Under the pieces are notes generated by a model. The model had not been told where the DNA came from. It was given only the letters and a program-made list of their open reading frames with translations, and did not search any database. Below, piece by piece: positions 16,776 through 24,016 of a DNA stretch of 64,000 nt; position 1 is the first letter of the stretch; every line of letters begins with the position of its first letter. This stretch comes from Paraburkholderia phenoliruptrix. GTDB lineage: Bacteria > Pseudomonadota > Gammaproteobacteria > Burkholderiales > Burkholderiaceae. Both the position numbers and the translations under genes were made by a program. The stretch covers positions 161,933 to 225,932 of the forward strand of contig NZ_CADIKB010000007.1 of the NCBI RefSeq assembly GCF_902859825.1, written 5' to 3'.

Positions 16776-18341
16776 TCAGGCCGCAGCTTTCGGGGCATCG
16801 GCGCCAGCAACGGCGAGGCCGAAGTCTTCAGGGAAATGGTCGAGCGCCGAGAGCACCGGATACGGCGTCATGCCGCCCATCGCGCAGAGCGACCCGGACA
16901 CCATCGTGTCGCACAGATCGCGCAGCAACTGCACTTGCCGCGTGGACGTGTCGCCGTTGCGAATCCGGCCGATGACTTCCACGCCGCGCGTCGAGCCGAT
17001 GCGGCAGGGCGTGCACTTGCCGCACGATTCGATCGCGCAGAAATGCATTGCGTATTGCGCGAGCTCCGCGAGATTCGACGTGTCGTCGTGCACGACGAGT
17101 CCGCCGTGGCCGACCACTGCGCCGACCGCCGCGTACGCTTCGTAGTCCATCGGAATGTCCCACTGGCTTTCCGGCAGATAGGTGCCGAGCGGACCGCCCA
17201 CCTGCACCGCGCGCGCCGGCCGGCCGCTCGCCGTGCCGCCGCCGAAGTCGTACAGCAGTTCGCGCAGCGTCACGCCGAACGCCAGCTCGACGAGGCCGCC
17301 TTGCTTCACATTGCCCGCGAGCTGGAACGGCAGCGTGCCGCGCGAGCGGCCCATGCCGAAGTCCTTGTAGTACGCCGCCCCGCGCGCGAAGATGATCGGC
17401 ACCGTGGCGAGCGTGATGACGTTATTGATTACCGTCGGCTGACCGTACAGGCCGACGAGCGCCGGCACCGGCGGCTTCGCGCGGACAATGCCGCGCTTGC
17501 CTTCCAGCGACTCGAGCAGCGCCGTTTCCTCGCCGCACACGTACGAGCCCGCGCCCTTCGCGACGAACAGTTCGAAGCGATGAGCGGAGCCGAGCACGCT
17601 GTCGCCGAGCCAGCCGGCCGCGCGCGCCTTCGCGATAGCGGCTTCGAGCGTCGCGATGGAGTGCGGATATTCGCTGCGTACGTAGATGTAGCCAGCGCTC
17701 GCGCCGGTCACGACGCCCGCAATGATCATCCCTTCGATCAGCACGTACGGGTCGCTTTCCATCACGAGACGATCGGAAAACGTGCCGGAATCGCCTTCGT
17801 CGGCATTGCAGACGATGTATTTCTGCGCGGCCTTGGCGGCGCGCACCGTGCGCCATTTGATGCCGGCCGGGAACGCGGCGCCGCCGCGTCCGCGCAGGCC
17901 CGATTCGATCAGCGCTTCGCAGGCGGCGTCGCCGTCCGTCTGCAACGCGTTGCGCAGACCTTCGAGGCCGCCGTGCGCGACGTAGTCGTCGATGGAAAGC
18001 GGGTCGGTGATGCCGATGCGCGCGAACGTCAGGCGCTGCTGCTTCTTCAGGTACGGAATCTCGTCGACCACGCCGACGCGGCGCGCGTGCTCGCCGCCGT
18101 CGACAAAACCCACATCGAACAGCTCAGTGACGTCGCTCGCCTCGACGTTCGCATAGCCGATGCGGCCTTCGGGCGTCTGCACCTCGACGAGCGGTTCGAG
18201 CCACAGCAAGCCGCGCGAGCCGTTGCGCACGAGCTCAATGGCGATGCCGCGGCGCGCAGCCTCGGCCTGGATTGCGTCGGCGAGCGCGTCCGCGCCGAGC
18301 GCGAGCGCCGATGAATCGCGGGGAACGTAAATACGCGTCAT
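16776..18341 (-). CDS. fdsB: NAD-linked formate dehydrogenase, beta (FMN, NuoF-like) subunit
   Basis: The protein has 521 residues. It is a fusion of a thioredoxin-like N-terminal part and a NuoF-type NADH/FMN domain. Marks include GLRGRGGAAFPAGIKW (NAD and FMN binding), KYIVCNADEGDSGTFSDR, GAGSYVCGEETALLESLEG, and the C-terminal [4Fe-4S] ligand group ESCGKCTPCRIGSTRG with a later SGSLCAMGG. It delivers electrons from the FdsA clusters to NAD+. ATG 18341 follows GGAGG by seven bases and overlaps the fdsG stop by four, which settles the start although the frame is open to 18845. Confidence 0.94.
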   Translation of the reverse strand: MTRIYVPRDSSALALGADALADAIQAEAARRGIAIELVRNGSRGLLWLEPLVEVQTPEGRIGYANVEASDVTELFDVGFVDGGEHARRVGVVDEIPYLKKQQRLTFARIGITDPLSIDDYVAHGGLEGLRNALQTDGDAACEALIESGLRGRGGAAFPAGIKWRTVRAAKAAQKYIVCNADEGDSGTFSDRLVMESDPYVLIEGMIIAGVVTGASAGYIYVRSEYPHSIATLEAAIAKARAAGWLGDSVLGSAHRFELFVAKGAGSYVCGEETALLESLEGKRGIVRAKPPVPALVGLYGQPTVINNVITLATVPIIFARGAAYYKDFGMGRSRGTLPFQLAGNVKQGGLVELAFGVTLRELLYDFGGGTASGRPARAVQVGGPLGTYLPESQWDIPMDYEAYAAVGAVVGHGGLVVHDDTSNLAELAQYAMHFCAIESCGKCTPCRIGSTRGVEVIGRIRNGDTSTRQVQLLRDLCDTMVSGSLCAMGGMTPYPVLSALDHFPEDFGLAVAGADAPKAAA

Positions 18342-18823
18342 GCCGTCACCTCCACGCATTTGCTGGCGGCCGCGAAAATCGCGTCGAATTTTTGCGGCGT
18401 GACCCTGGCGTGCAGCGTGCCGTTGACCATCATCGCCGGCGAGAGCGCGCATTGACCGAGGCAGTACACCGACTCCAGTTCCACCGCGGCGCCGGCCTCG
18501 TGCGCCGCGTCGAAGCGGCAGCCGGTATGCGACTCGATGTGCTGCGCGAGCGCTTCGGTGCCCATGCTGCGGCAAGCCTCCGCCCGGCACAGCTGCACCG
18601 TGACGGCCGCGGCCGGTTGCGTGCGGAAGTGGTGGTAATAGGTGATGACGCCGTGCACTTCTGCGCGCGACAGGTTCATCACGCGCGCGAGCGGCGCGAC
18701 GGCGGCGGGCGGCACGTAACCAAGTTCGTCCTGAATCGCGTGCAGCACGGCGACCAGCGACCTGCCGGGTTGCGCGTGGCGCGCTACGAGCTCTTCCGGC
18801 GCGATGGCGATGAGATCGTCCAA
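18338..18823 (-). CDS. fdsG: NAD-linked formate dehydrogenase, gamma (NuoE-like) subunit
   Basis: The [2Fe-2S] thioredoxin-fold subunit has 161 residues. The cluster ligands are C-x4-C in LCRAEACRSMG and C-x3-C in YCLGQCALSPA. The helical N-terminus (VLHAIQDELGYVPPAAV, LSRAEVHGVITYYHHF) matches NuoE and FdsG. The initiation codon appears to be TTG at 18823: no ATG or GTG fits, and a strong GGAGGAG lies about eight bases upstream. It is the first gene of fdsGBAD, divergent from the regulator at 18958. Confidence 0.92.
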   Translation of the reverse strand: MDDLIAIAPEELVARHAQPGRSLVAVLHAIQDELGYVPPAAVAPLARVMNLSRAEVHGVITYYHHFRTQPAAAVTVQLCRAEACRSMGTEALAQHIESHTGCRFDAAHEAGAAVELESVYCLGQCALSPAMMVNGTLHARVTPQKFDAIFAAASKCVEVTA

Positions 18824-18841
18824 GTGGGGGCTCCTCCAAAG

Positions 18842-18961
18842 TCATATATGCACTTGTTATTCATAATGCGTGCACTTATGCTTCGTCTATTCGATATGGG
18901 ATAGCCGAACGATAGGCGGGCGAAACGGCCGACGCAATAGGAAATGCCTGTACATATATGA
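18842..18961. promoter_or_regulatory. Divergent fds control region with repeated CATATATG boxes
   Basis: The 134-base gap between fdsG and its regulator carries the self-complementary box CATATATG at both ends: TCATATATG (18842-18850) close to the fdsG ribosome site and CATATATGA (18953-18961) over the regulator's start codon. Two TGCACTT direct repeats and TTATTCATAA lie between. These are candidate binding sites for the divergently encoded regulator. This is pattern reading only. Confidence 0.4.
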
Positions 18962-20037
18962 TCAGAATCGAGTGCCACGCGCAACTGATATTGAAGGGCC
19001 CGGACGGCCGGGAGGCAAGCCTGTCGGACGTCGTGCCGCTGCTTGCGCTCGTCAACGAGTCCGGCAGCATTGCGCAGGCGGCGGCGCTTAAGGGTTTGTC
19101 CTACCGTCACGCGTGGGGCTTGTTGCGCGGGATCGAGGAGCGTCTCGGCGGTCCGCTGATTGCGAAGGAGCGCGGCCGCGGTTCCGTGCTGTCCGACCTC
19201 GGGCAGGCGGTGCTGCGCGCGCAGCGTCTGTGCGGCGAGCGGCTCGACGGCAACATGCAGGCGCTCGCCAGCGAAGTGGCGAGCGATCTGAACCGCTGGC
19301 TCGCGCCGCCCGTCGATCATGTGCGCATTCACGCGTCGCATGGCTATGCGGTGGCGGCGCTCGTCACGGCGCTCGTTGCACGCGAGCTGCCGGTGGACAT
19401 CAAGTATCGCGATGGCGTAGATGCGGTCAGCGCGCTCGCGCGCGGCGAATGCGATCTGGCCGGCTTTCACTTGCCGCTCGGCGAATTTCGCGCGGCGTGC
19501 GCCGACACGTACCGGCGCTGGCTCGATCCGCAGCGCCACGTGCTCGTGCATCTGACGCGGCGCAAGCAGGGCCTTTTTCTCGGCAAGGGCAATCCGAAGC
19601 GGATCGCCGGCCTGTCGGATCTGTCGCGCGACGACATCCGCTTCGTGAATCGTCAGCATGGTTCCGGCACGCGCATGCTGCTCGACCTCGCGTTGCGCAA
19701 GCTGGGCGTCGACCCTGATCGCGTGAACGGCTATGCGTCGGCGGAACTCACGCATTCGGCGATTGCGGCGTTTGTCGCGAGCGGCATGGCGGACGTGGGC
19801 TTCGGCGTGGAACCCGCAGCGCATCATTTCGGGCTCGATTTCCTGCCCGCCGTCGACGAAGACTATTACTTCGCCTGCGACCGGGCGCGGCTCGAGCGCG
19901 CGCCGCTGTCGGCGGTGATCGAACTGCTGCGTGGCAGCGCGTTTCACGCGAGCGTCGACCAGTTGCAAGGCTATGATCCGAGCGAGTGCGGCAAGCTCGT
20001 GGATCTCGACGCCGGGCTGAGCGGCGCGGGCGCGTAA
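18958..20037 (+). CDS. fdsR: ModE-type HTH regulator with periplasmic-binding-like domain; probable fds operon regulator
   Basis: The protein has 359 residues. The first 100 residues are a LysR/ModE winged helix (LLALVNESGSIAQAAALKGLSYRHAWGLL, then GGPLIAKERGRGSVLSDLGQAVL). The rest is a type 2 periplasmic-binding fold used as a sensor in the cytoplasm (IHASHGYAVAALVTAL, GECDLAGFHLPLG, RFVNRQHGSGTRMLLDLAL, HSAIAAFVASGMADVGFGVEP). FdsR-type proteins with this layout control fds operons in Cupriavidus and relatives in response to formate. Position and divergence support the same role here. The ATG at 18958 lies within one of the CATATATG boxes, which would suit autoregulation. Confidence 0.82.
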   Translation: MIRIECHAQLILKGPDGREASLSDVVPLLALVNESGSIAQAAALKGLSYRHAWGLLRGIEERLGGPLIAKERGRGSVLSDLGQAVLRAQRLCGERLDGNMQALASEVASDLNRWLAPPVDHVRIHASHGYAVAALVTALVARELPVDIKYRDGVDAVSALARGECDLAGFHLPLGEFRAACADTYRRWLDPQRHVLVHLTRRKQGLFLGKGNPKRIAGLSDLSRDDIRFVNRQHGSGTRMLLDLALRKLGVDPDRVNGYASAELTHSAIAAFVASGMADVGFGVEPAAHHFGLDFLPAVDEDYYFACDRARLERAPLSAVIELLRGSAFHASVDQLQGYDPSECGKLVDLDAGLSGAGA

Positions 20038-20161
20038 GCGCTGGTAAACATCGCGGCGCACATCCGCGTGCGCGGGCCGCTGCGGCTGGCTTTCGTTTGG
20101 GATACTCTCTAAGCTTTCCGCCTTTTGCCCAACTGCGCGCATCGCCGCGCTTAGAACCGAT

Positions 20162-20425
20162 ATGAAAGCTCTTCTACACGCATGTGCCGCGGCCGCGTCG
20201 GCCGGCTTGCTTCTCGCGACCGCTTCCGTCGCTTTCGCGCAGAACTCGCCGGGCGTGCCGGGCGGCATTCTGCAAGACCAGTTCCGGCTCGCTGAACATC
20301 CGCAAATGCCGTTTGCCGCGTCGGCACCGTCGGACAAGTATCAGTCCGGCAAGAAATCGGCGATGCGCAAGCGCGGCGACCTGGGCGATCCGAACGGCTG
20401 CAACCTGCAGTGTCCGAAGGACTAA
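20162..20425 (+). CDS. Small secreted protein of unknown function
   Basis: The protein has 87 residues. A clean signal peptide (LLHACAAAASAGLLLATASVAFA, cleavage likely after AFA) leaves a mature part of about 60 residues rich in Gln, Pro and Lys. Two Cys near the C-terminus (GCNLQCPKD) could form a disulfide. I do not recognise the family. It stands alone, with its own terminator 80 bases downstream. The codon use matches the neighbours, so it is probably native. Confidence 0.6.
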   Translation: MKALLHACAAAASAGLLLATASVAFAQNSPGVPGGILQDQFRLAEHPQMPFAASAPSDKYQSGKKSAMRKRGDLGDPNGCNLQCPKD

Positions 20426-20504
20426 GTTGCGCGGCTGGCCGCAGCTCGGTTGGGTTGCATTAATCGTTGCATAGATTGTTGGACGAATCGCTGCATGACT
20501 CGGG

Positions 20505-20529
20505 ACGCCGGCGCTTTGCCGGCGTTTTT
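20505..20529 (+). terminator. Rho-independent terminator after small secreted protein gene
   Basis: The stem ACGCCGGC / GCCGGCGT with loop GCTTT is followed by four T. Confidence 0.75.
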
Positions 20530-20559
20530 CATTGGCCTCGGCCCGCCTCGCCGTTCGGG

Positions 20560-20919
20560 CTAGGGTTTCGCCGTGTGCCAGACGTCCTTGAAGCCGTCTC
20601 CTTTCATGTCGCCCGCCTGCTTGTCCGCCGCGTAGCGATACAGCGGATGCCCTTTGTACGCCCACTGCTGCTTACCGTCCGCCGACGGAATCAGCGTCCA
20701 GTCGCCGGACGGCTTGTCCGACGGGCTTGCCAGCGCAGCGGGCCAATAGCTCGTGCAGCCGCCGGTGCAGGCGCTCGTGCCCGGCGTCGTGTCTTTGTCG
20801 AAGGTGTAAAGCGTCATGCCGTCGGCGGTGACGAGGCGACCGTCGACCACTTTAGGAGGCTCGGCAAAAGCGCTGTGTTGGAGCGCGAGGAGGGCGACGC
20901 AGAGGAGGGTCTTACGCAT
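20560..20919 (-). CDS. Secreted protein with COG4315-type conserved repeats
   Basis: The protein has 119 residues from ATG 20919, which has AGGAG about eight bases upstream. A signal peptide (LLCVALLALQHSAFA) is followed by two copies of the motif typical of PF03640/COG4315 proteins: DGMTLYTFDKDTTPGTSACTG and later GHPLYRYAADKQAGD. CTGGCTSYWPAAL between them is also typical. The family is exported, often lipoprotein-like, and of unknown function; this member has no lipobox Cys. It ends facing the previous gene. Confidence 0.82.
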   Translation of the reverse strand: MRKTLLCVALLALQHSAFAEPPKVVDGRLVTADGMTLYTFDKDTTPGTSACTGGCTSYWPAALASPSDKPSGDWTLIPSADGKQQWAYKGHPLYRYAADKQAGDMKGDGFKDVWHTAKP

Positions 20920-21557
20920 GATGGGGCTCCTGTTTTTCGTGTGTTTCGTGTGTTTCGCGTGAGTGGGCATGCGATGGGGCATGCGTGCACGCGTCACCCA
21001 TCAACGGATGAGCCGGGGTGTTTATTCCCTTAGCGTTGCATCTTTTTTGCGTTGGCCGGACTTTCCGAGGACGGGCGCGGGCTGGGGGATACGCTTGCTT
21101 TTGGCAGCAACCATTTTTCTGTTGGAAATCTACTGCTTTCTGGGCTAGTGCATCCGATAAATGCGTTTTGTTTAATGTGAAATTTCTGATTCGGTGTATG
21201 GAAATTTCCATAATACGTTCGGTGCATTTTAAAATGTCTGTCATTTATAGCGGCTTGCATGTGTCTTGATGTCGGTTATCGCCCCGCTGCATTCGACGCG
21301 CCGCGAGCGCGGAGGCAGGCGAGAGCGCCCGACTGAGCTACATTCTAGCGCATACACGATGCGCCAATGTGCTTGGTTATACGGTTTTATTTCGCTGGAT
21401 AAGAAAAGTGCAAAATTGTGTCAAGGTGATTTTTGATAAAAATGCCGATGCTAAAATCTGCGGCGCTCGATTGGGCCATTGATTTGCTGGTTGATTAACC
21501 GGCTGTTCAAGGGCTCGTGAGTGATCCTATTAATTCAATTCACCAGGTAAAACAAAA
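20920..21557. other. 638-base AT-rich intergenic region upstream of the peptide-export cluster
   Basis: No convincing gene lies here. The left end (20935-20960) has TTTCGTGTG direct repeats. From about 21100 to 21557 the sequence is visibly AT-richer than the rest of the window. It contains a perfect 16-base palindrome at 21198-21213, a small hairpin GCGCAT-ACACG-ATGCGC near 21349, and a TAAAAT box at 21452-21457 that could be a -10 element for the cluster. Short open frames exist but lack codon bias. Confidence 0.5.
21198..21213. promoter_or_regulatory. Perfect 16-base palindrome, possible operator
   Basis: TATGGAAATTTCCATA is perfectly self-complementary and lies about 345 bases upstream of the peptide gene in the AT-rich gap. 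A related GAAATTTC occurs 19 bases to its left. It has the size of a dimeric repressor site, but no regulator gene adjoins the cluster, so its role is a guess. Confidence 0.3.
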
Positions 21558-21689
21558 ATGCAAAAGATCAATCGCAATGAGTTGGCCAAATCCACGGTTG
21601 CCGGTGGTTGCTGCAAGAGCAGCTGCAGGACCAGCAAAACGACCCAGCCTCAACCGCTGAAGAGCGCGGCTCCTCTGGCGCGCAGTTGA
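21558..21689 (+). CDS. Double-glycine leader peptide, putative microcin or RiPP precursor
   Basis: The peptide has 43 residues. The leader MQKINRNELAKSTVAGG ends in Gly-Gly and resembles class II microcin (colicin V-type) leaders in its short length, the NEL motif and the GG site. The predicted mature part is 26 residues, begins CCKSSCRTSK, contains three Cys, has three Lys and two Arg and no acidic residue, and ends LARS. AGG lies about ten bases before the ATG (CAGGTAAAACAAAA). The gene is followed by a strong hairpin and by genes for a C39 peptidase exporter, adaptor and outer-membrane channel, which is the expected machinery. It is too short for standard ORF cutoffs. Whether the product kills, signals or does something else is unknown. 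Confidence 0.72.
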   Translation: MQKINRNELAKSTVAGGCCKSSCRTSKTTQPQPLKSAAPLARS

Positions 21690-21695
21690 TGCTCG

Positions 21696-21730
21696 CCGTC
21701 GGGACAGTGCCGGGGGCGCTGTCCCGACGG
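21696..21730 (+). promoter_or_regulatory. Strong intercistronic hairpin after the peptide gene
   Basis: A perfect 12-bp stem (CCGTCGGGACAG / CTGTCCCGACGG) with an 11-base loop starts 7 bases after the peptide stop codon and ends 10 bases before the next start. There is no T run, so it is more likely an mRNA-stabilising or partial-attenuation element than a full terminator. This is a common arrangement for making more peptide than maturation proteins. Confidence 0.65.
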
Positions 21731-21740
21731 GCGTGCCAAC

Positions 21741-22700
21741 ATGAACATGAAGCTGCCGGCCGTCTCCTTACGCTTCTTCGTGCTGCTCCGTGACGGCTCA
21801 GCGCGCGCCAGGTCATGGGTTAAGCGCGCAGCGATGGCCCGCTTGCCGCTTGCAGCGATCGAACCGCTTGCCTCCACCTTTTGGAGTATCGCTGCGCTTG
21901 CACGTGCGCGCACCCGTTGGGAAGGCATGTGCCGGCTGGATATAGGCCGGAACGTCCTCAACCTGACGTTGCCCCGCTCCAACAGCGTTGCTGCCGGCCG
22001 CGTTCGTGAGCGCCTGATCGACCAGCGGATATATTTCGGCCGGCTGGCGCGCGGAAAAGAAGCATGGCCGGACTTGCAGGCAATTGCACGTGCGCTCGCC
22101 CGCAAAATCGCTCAATTGCGCGTCACGGAGCCCGAGCGGCCTGTCATCGTATCGCCGTTTCACTATGTATCGCAGTACGCGAACATCTACGTGATCGACG
22201 AATTGCGGGCGCTGCTCGAGCTGGAGTCGATCGCCGTCGTGTCCGGCGTGCCGCGCAATCTATATGGCGACGATCAGGCGCTTATCCCGGGTGTCACCGT
22301 GCTGTATACGTACGGCGAGGACGACCGCAACGGCCTGGGCCTTCGCGTCGCGCGGGCGTTGAAGCGCAGCGGCGTCGCAGTGCTGTTTGCCGACGTGCCG
22401 CCCTTTACGCTGCACCGGTATCCGATGGAGACGGTGAGTGTCTCGATGTTCGGGCGGGACGCGCGCATTCATCACGGCGTGTTTCGCCTTGGCGCCCAAT
22501 TCGACGCGATCTTGTTGCCGTTCTATCTGCGTTTTGCGCGCGGCCGCTTCAGTGCGGAAGTGTTCGACCCGTTGCCGCTTGCCATGACCGGCGCACCGCA
22601 ACAGGTGGCGCGATATATCGAAGCCGCGGTGGCCGACAACTACGGGGACTGGCTGGTCGCCGGGCATCCGTCGATGTATTCGTTCGCGCCCGCTCGCTGA
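21741..22700 (+). CDS. LpxL/LPLAT-like acyltransferase-fold protein in peptide cluster
   Basis: The protein has 319 residues. No close family is obvious, but the second half reads like the lauroyl/lysophospholipid acyltransferase fold: VIVSPFHYVSQYANIYVID (about residues 135-152), ALKRSGVAVLFADVPPF (about 206), SVSMFGRDARIHHGVFRLGA and LLPFYLRFARGRFSAEVFDPL, then APQQVARYIEAAVADNYGDWLVAGH. In LpxL the first block carries H-x4-D/E; here the His is present but the acidic residue at that spacing is not, so catalysis is uncertain. The N-terminal 110 residues are helical and basic. It lies between the peptide gene and the exporter genes, so it may modify the peptide (for example by acylation) or protect the producer. 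The ATG at 21741 has only a weak ribosome site next to the hairpin; ATG 21747 is possible. Confidence 0.55.
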   Translation: MNMKLPAVSLRFFVLLRDGSARARSWVKRAAMARLPLAAIEPLASTFWSIAALARARTRWEGMCRLDIGRNVLNLTLPRSNSVAAGRVRERLIDQRIYFGRLARGKEAWPDLQAIARALARKIAQLRVTEPERPVIVSPFHYVSQYANIYVIDELRALLELESIAVVSGVPRNLYGDDQALIPGVTVLYTYGEDDRNGLGLRVARALKRSGVAVLFADVPPFTLHRYPMETVSVSMFGRDARIHHGVFRLGAQFDAILLPFYLRFARGRFSAEVFDPLPLAMTGAPQQVARYIEAAVADNYGDWLVAGHPSMYSFAPAR

Positions 22701-22822
22701 ACCATTTCGACGTCCGGCGGCTTCCACACATCCGGCACGAAGGGCGCTTGGGCCGTATTTTCGCTGCGCTTTTCGCGAGCACTCGCAACAACAACCCGGC
22801 TCGCATCCGACCGCAATAGTTT

Positions 22823-24016
22823 ATGCAACCTACTCATCTCCCGCAGTTCAGGGACGTTTCCTGGCGTTGGCTCGCCTACGTGGCGTCCACGCTCGTCGTC
22901 GGCGCGGTCGTTTTTGCGTTTGTTCATGAAGTCGAGTTGAAACAGGACGTGCGCGCGGAGATCGTGTCGCCGTCGGAAATCAAGGTTCAGGGGCTGAGCG
23001 GGCTTGTCTCCGAGATTTACGTCACGAGCCCGGCACGGGTCGAGCAGGGCGCGCCGCTGTTCCGGCTGGAACGCGATCTGTCTCTGGCAAGCGATGGCCG
23101 GCAGCGGCCGGCTTTCGACGAACACGCGCGCGACGAGCAGATCCGCACGAGCGAAGCGCAATATCTGCAGCGCAAGGCCGATCTGTCGGCGCAACGCGAC
23201 GCTGCGCGGCTCGCCGCTGAAAGCCGTCGCGCGGAAATTGCGGCGCTCGACGAGCAATCGGGCCAGAACCGGCAACTCGCCGCCGAAGCGCAACGCGCGC
23301 TCGCGCGGCTCGATTCGGTGTCGGATTACGTCACCGCGGACCGCATCGAGCAGGCGAGGGCGCTGACCCACGAGACCAAGGTGTCGGTCGCGCAAAGCGC
23401 GGCGCGGCGCCAGCAACTCAACGCCGAACTGGCGGCGACGCTCGCCACGCACGCGAGCCTCGAAGCGCAACTTGCCGAACTCTCCGCGCGTTACGCACGC
23501 GAACTGCAGGACATTCGCATGCGCTTCGAGCAGATTCGCCAGGACGCGACCATTTCTGCGCCGAAAGCCGGCGTCGTCACATTCTCCGGCCTCGTCCGCG
23601 GCCGCACGCTTGCGCCGGACGACGTCGCGCTTGTCATTTCAACAGGAGGAAAGGAACCGCTGCGCGCCGCGTTGCGCATTCCTTCGCGCCGGCGCGGCTT
23701 CGTGCGCGAAGGGCAGGTGGTGCGGCTCAAGCTCGACGCTTTCCCGTACGCGAAGTTCGGCAGCTACGCGGCCCGCATCGATTCTATTTCGCGAACCACG
23801 GTGCGTTCGGCCATCTCGCCGACCGGCCCTTCGGGCGCGCACGGCGGAGAAGGCGATTACATGGCCTGGGCCACGCTGAGCGACGACCAGTTCAGATTCG
23901 AGCGGCAGCGCTTTGACATCCTGCCGGGCATGACGGCGACGGCGAGCATCGTGATCGAGCGCCGCACCATCGCCGAATGGGTGCTCGCGCCGCTTTTCCG
24001 CATCCTGCGGGGATGA
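22823..24016 (+). CDS. HlyD/CvaA-type membrane fusion protein of peptide exporter
   Basis: The protein has 397 residues. One membrane span near the N-terminus (WLAYVASTLVVGAVVFAFVH) is followed by a biotinyl-lipoyl half (EIVSPSEIKVQGLSGLVSEIYV, VEQGAPLFRL), then about 150 residues of Ala/Glu/Arg/Gln heptads forming the periplasmic coiled coil. The returning half includes ATISAPKAGVVTFSGLVRG and a C-terminal beta domain. This is the type I secretion adaptor that bridges an inner-membrane ABC exporter and TolC. Its stop overlaps the start of the ABC exporter gene by four bases. A 122-base gap without a terminator separates it from the previous gene. Confidence 0.85.
   Translation: MQPTHLPQFRDVSWRWLAYVASTLVVGAVVFAFVHEVELKQDVRAEIVSPSEIKVQGLSGLVSEIYVTSPARVEQGAPLFRLERDLSLASDGRQRPAFDEHARDEQIRTSEAQYLQRKADLSAQRDAARLAAESRRAEIAALDEQSGQNRQLAAEAQRALARLDSVSDYVTADRIEQARALTHETKVSVAQSAARRQQLNAELAATLATHASLEAQLAELSARYARELQDIRMRFEQIRQDATISAPKAGVVTFSGLVRGRTLAPDDVALVISTGGKEPLRAALRIPSRRRGFVREGQVVRLKLDAFPYAKFGSYAARIDSISRTTVRSAISPTGPSGAHGGEGDYMAWATLSDDQFRFERQRFDILPGMTATASIVIERRTIAEWVLAPLFRILRG

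Noticed and set aside
20963..21148. Open frame of 61 codons with one hydrophobic stretch, upstream of the peptide cluster
   Set aside because: No ribosome site, no codon bias, and it overlaps simple-sequence repeats. It could be reconsidered as an immunity gene only with expression evidence.
21318..21352. tRNA-like fragment: the minus strand reads TAGCTCAGTCGG, like a D-arm
   Set aside because: The D-stem cannot pair (GCTC faces GCTC), and no anticodon or T arm follows. At most it is a decayed remnant.
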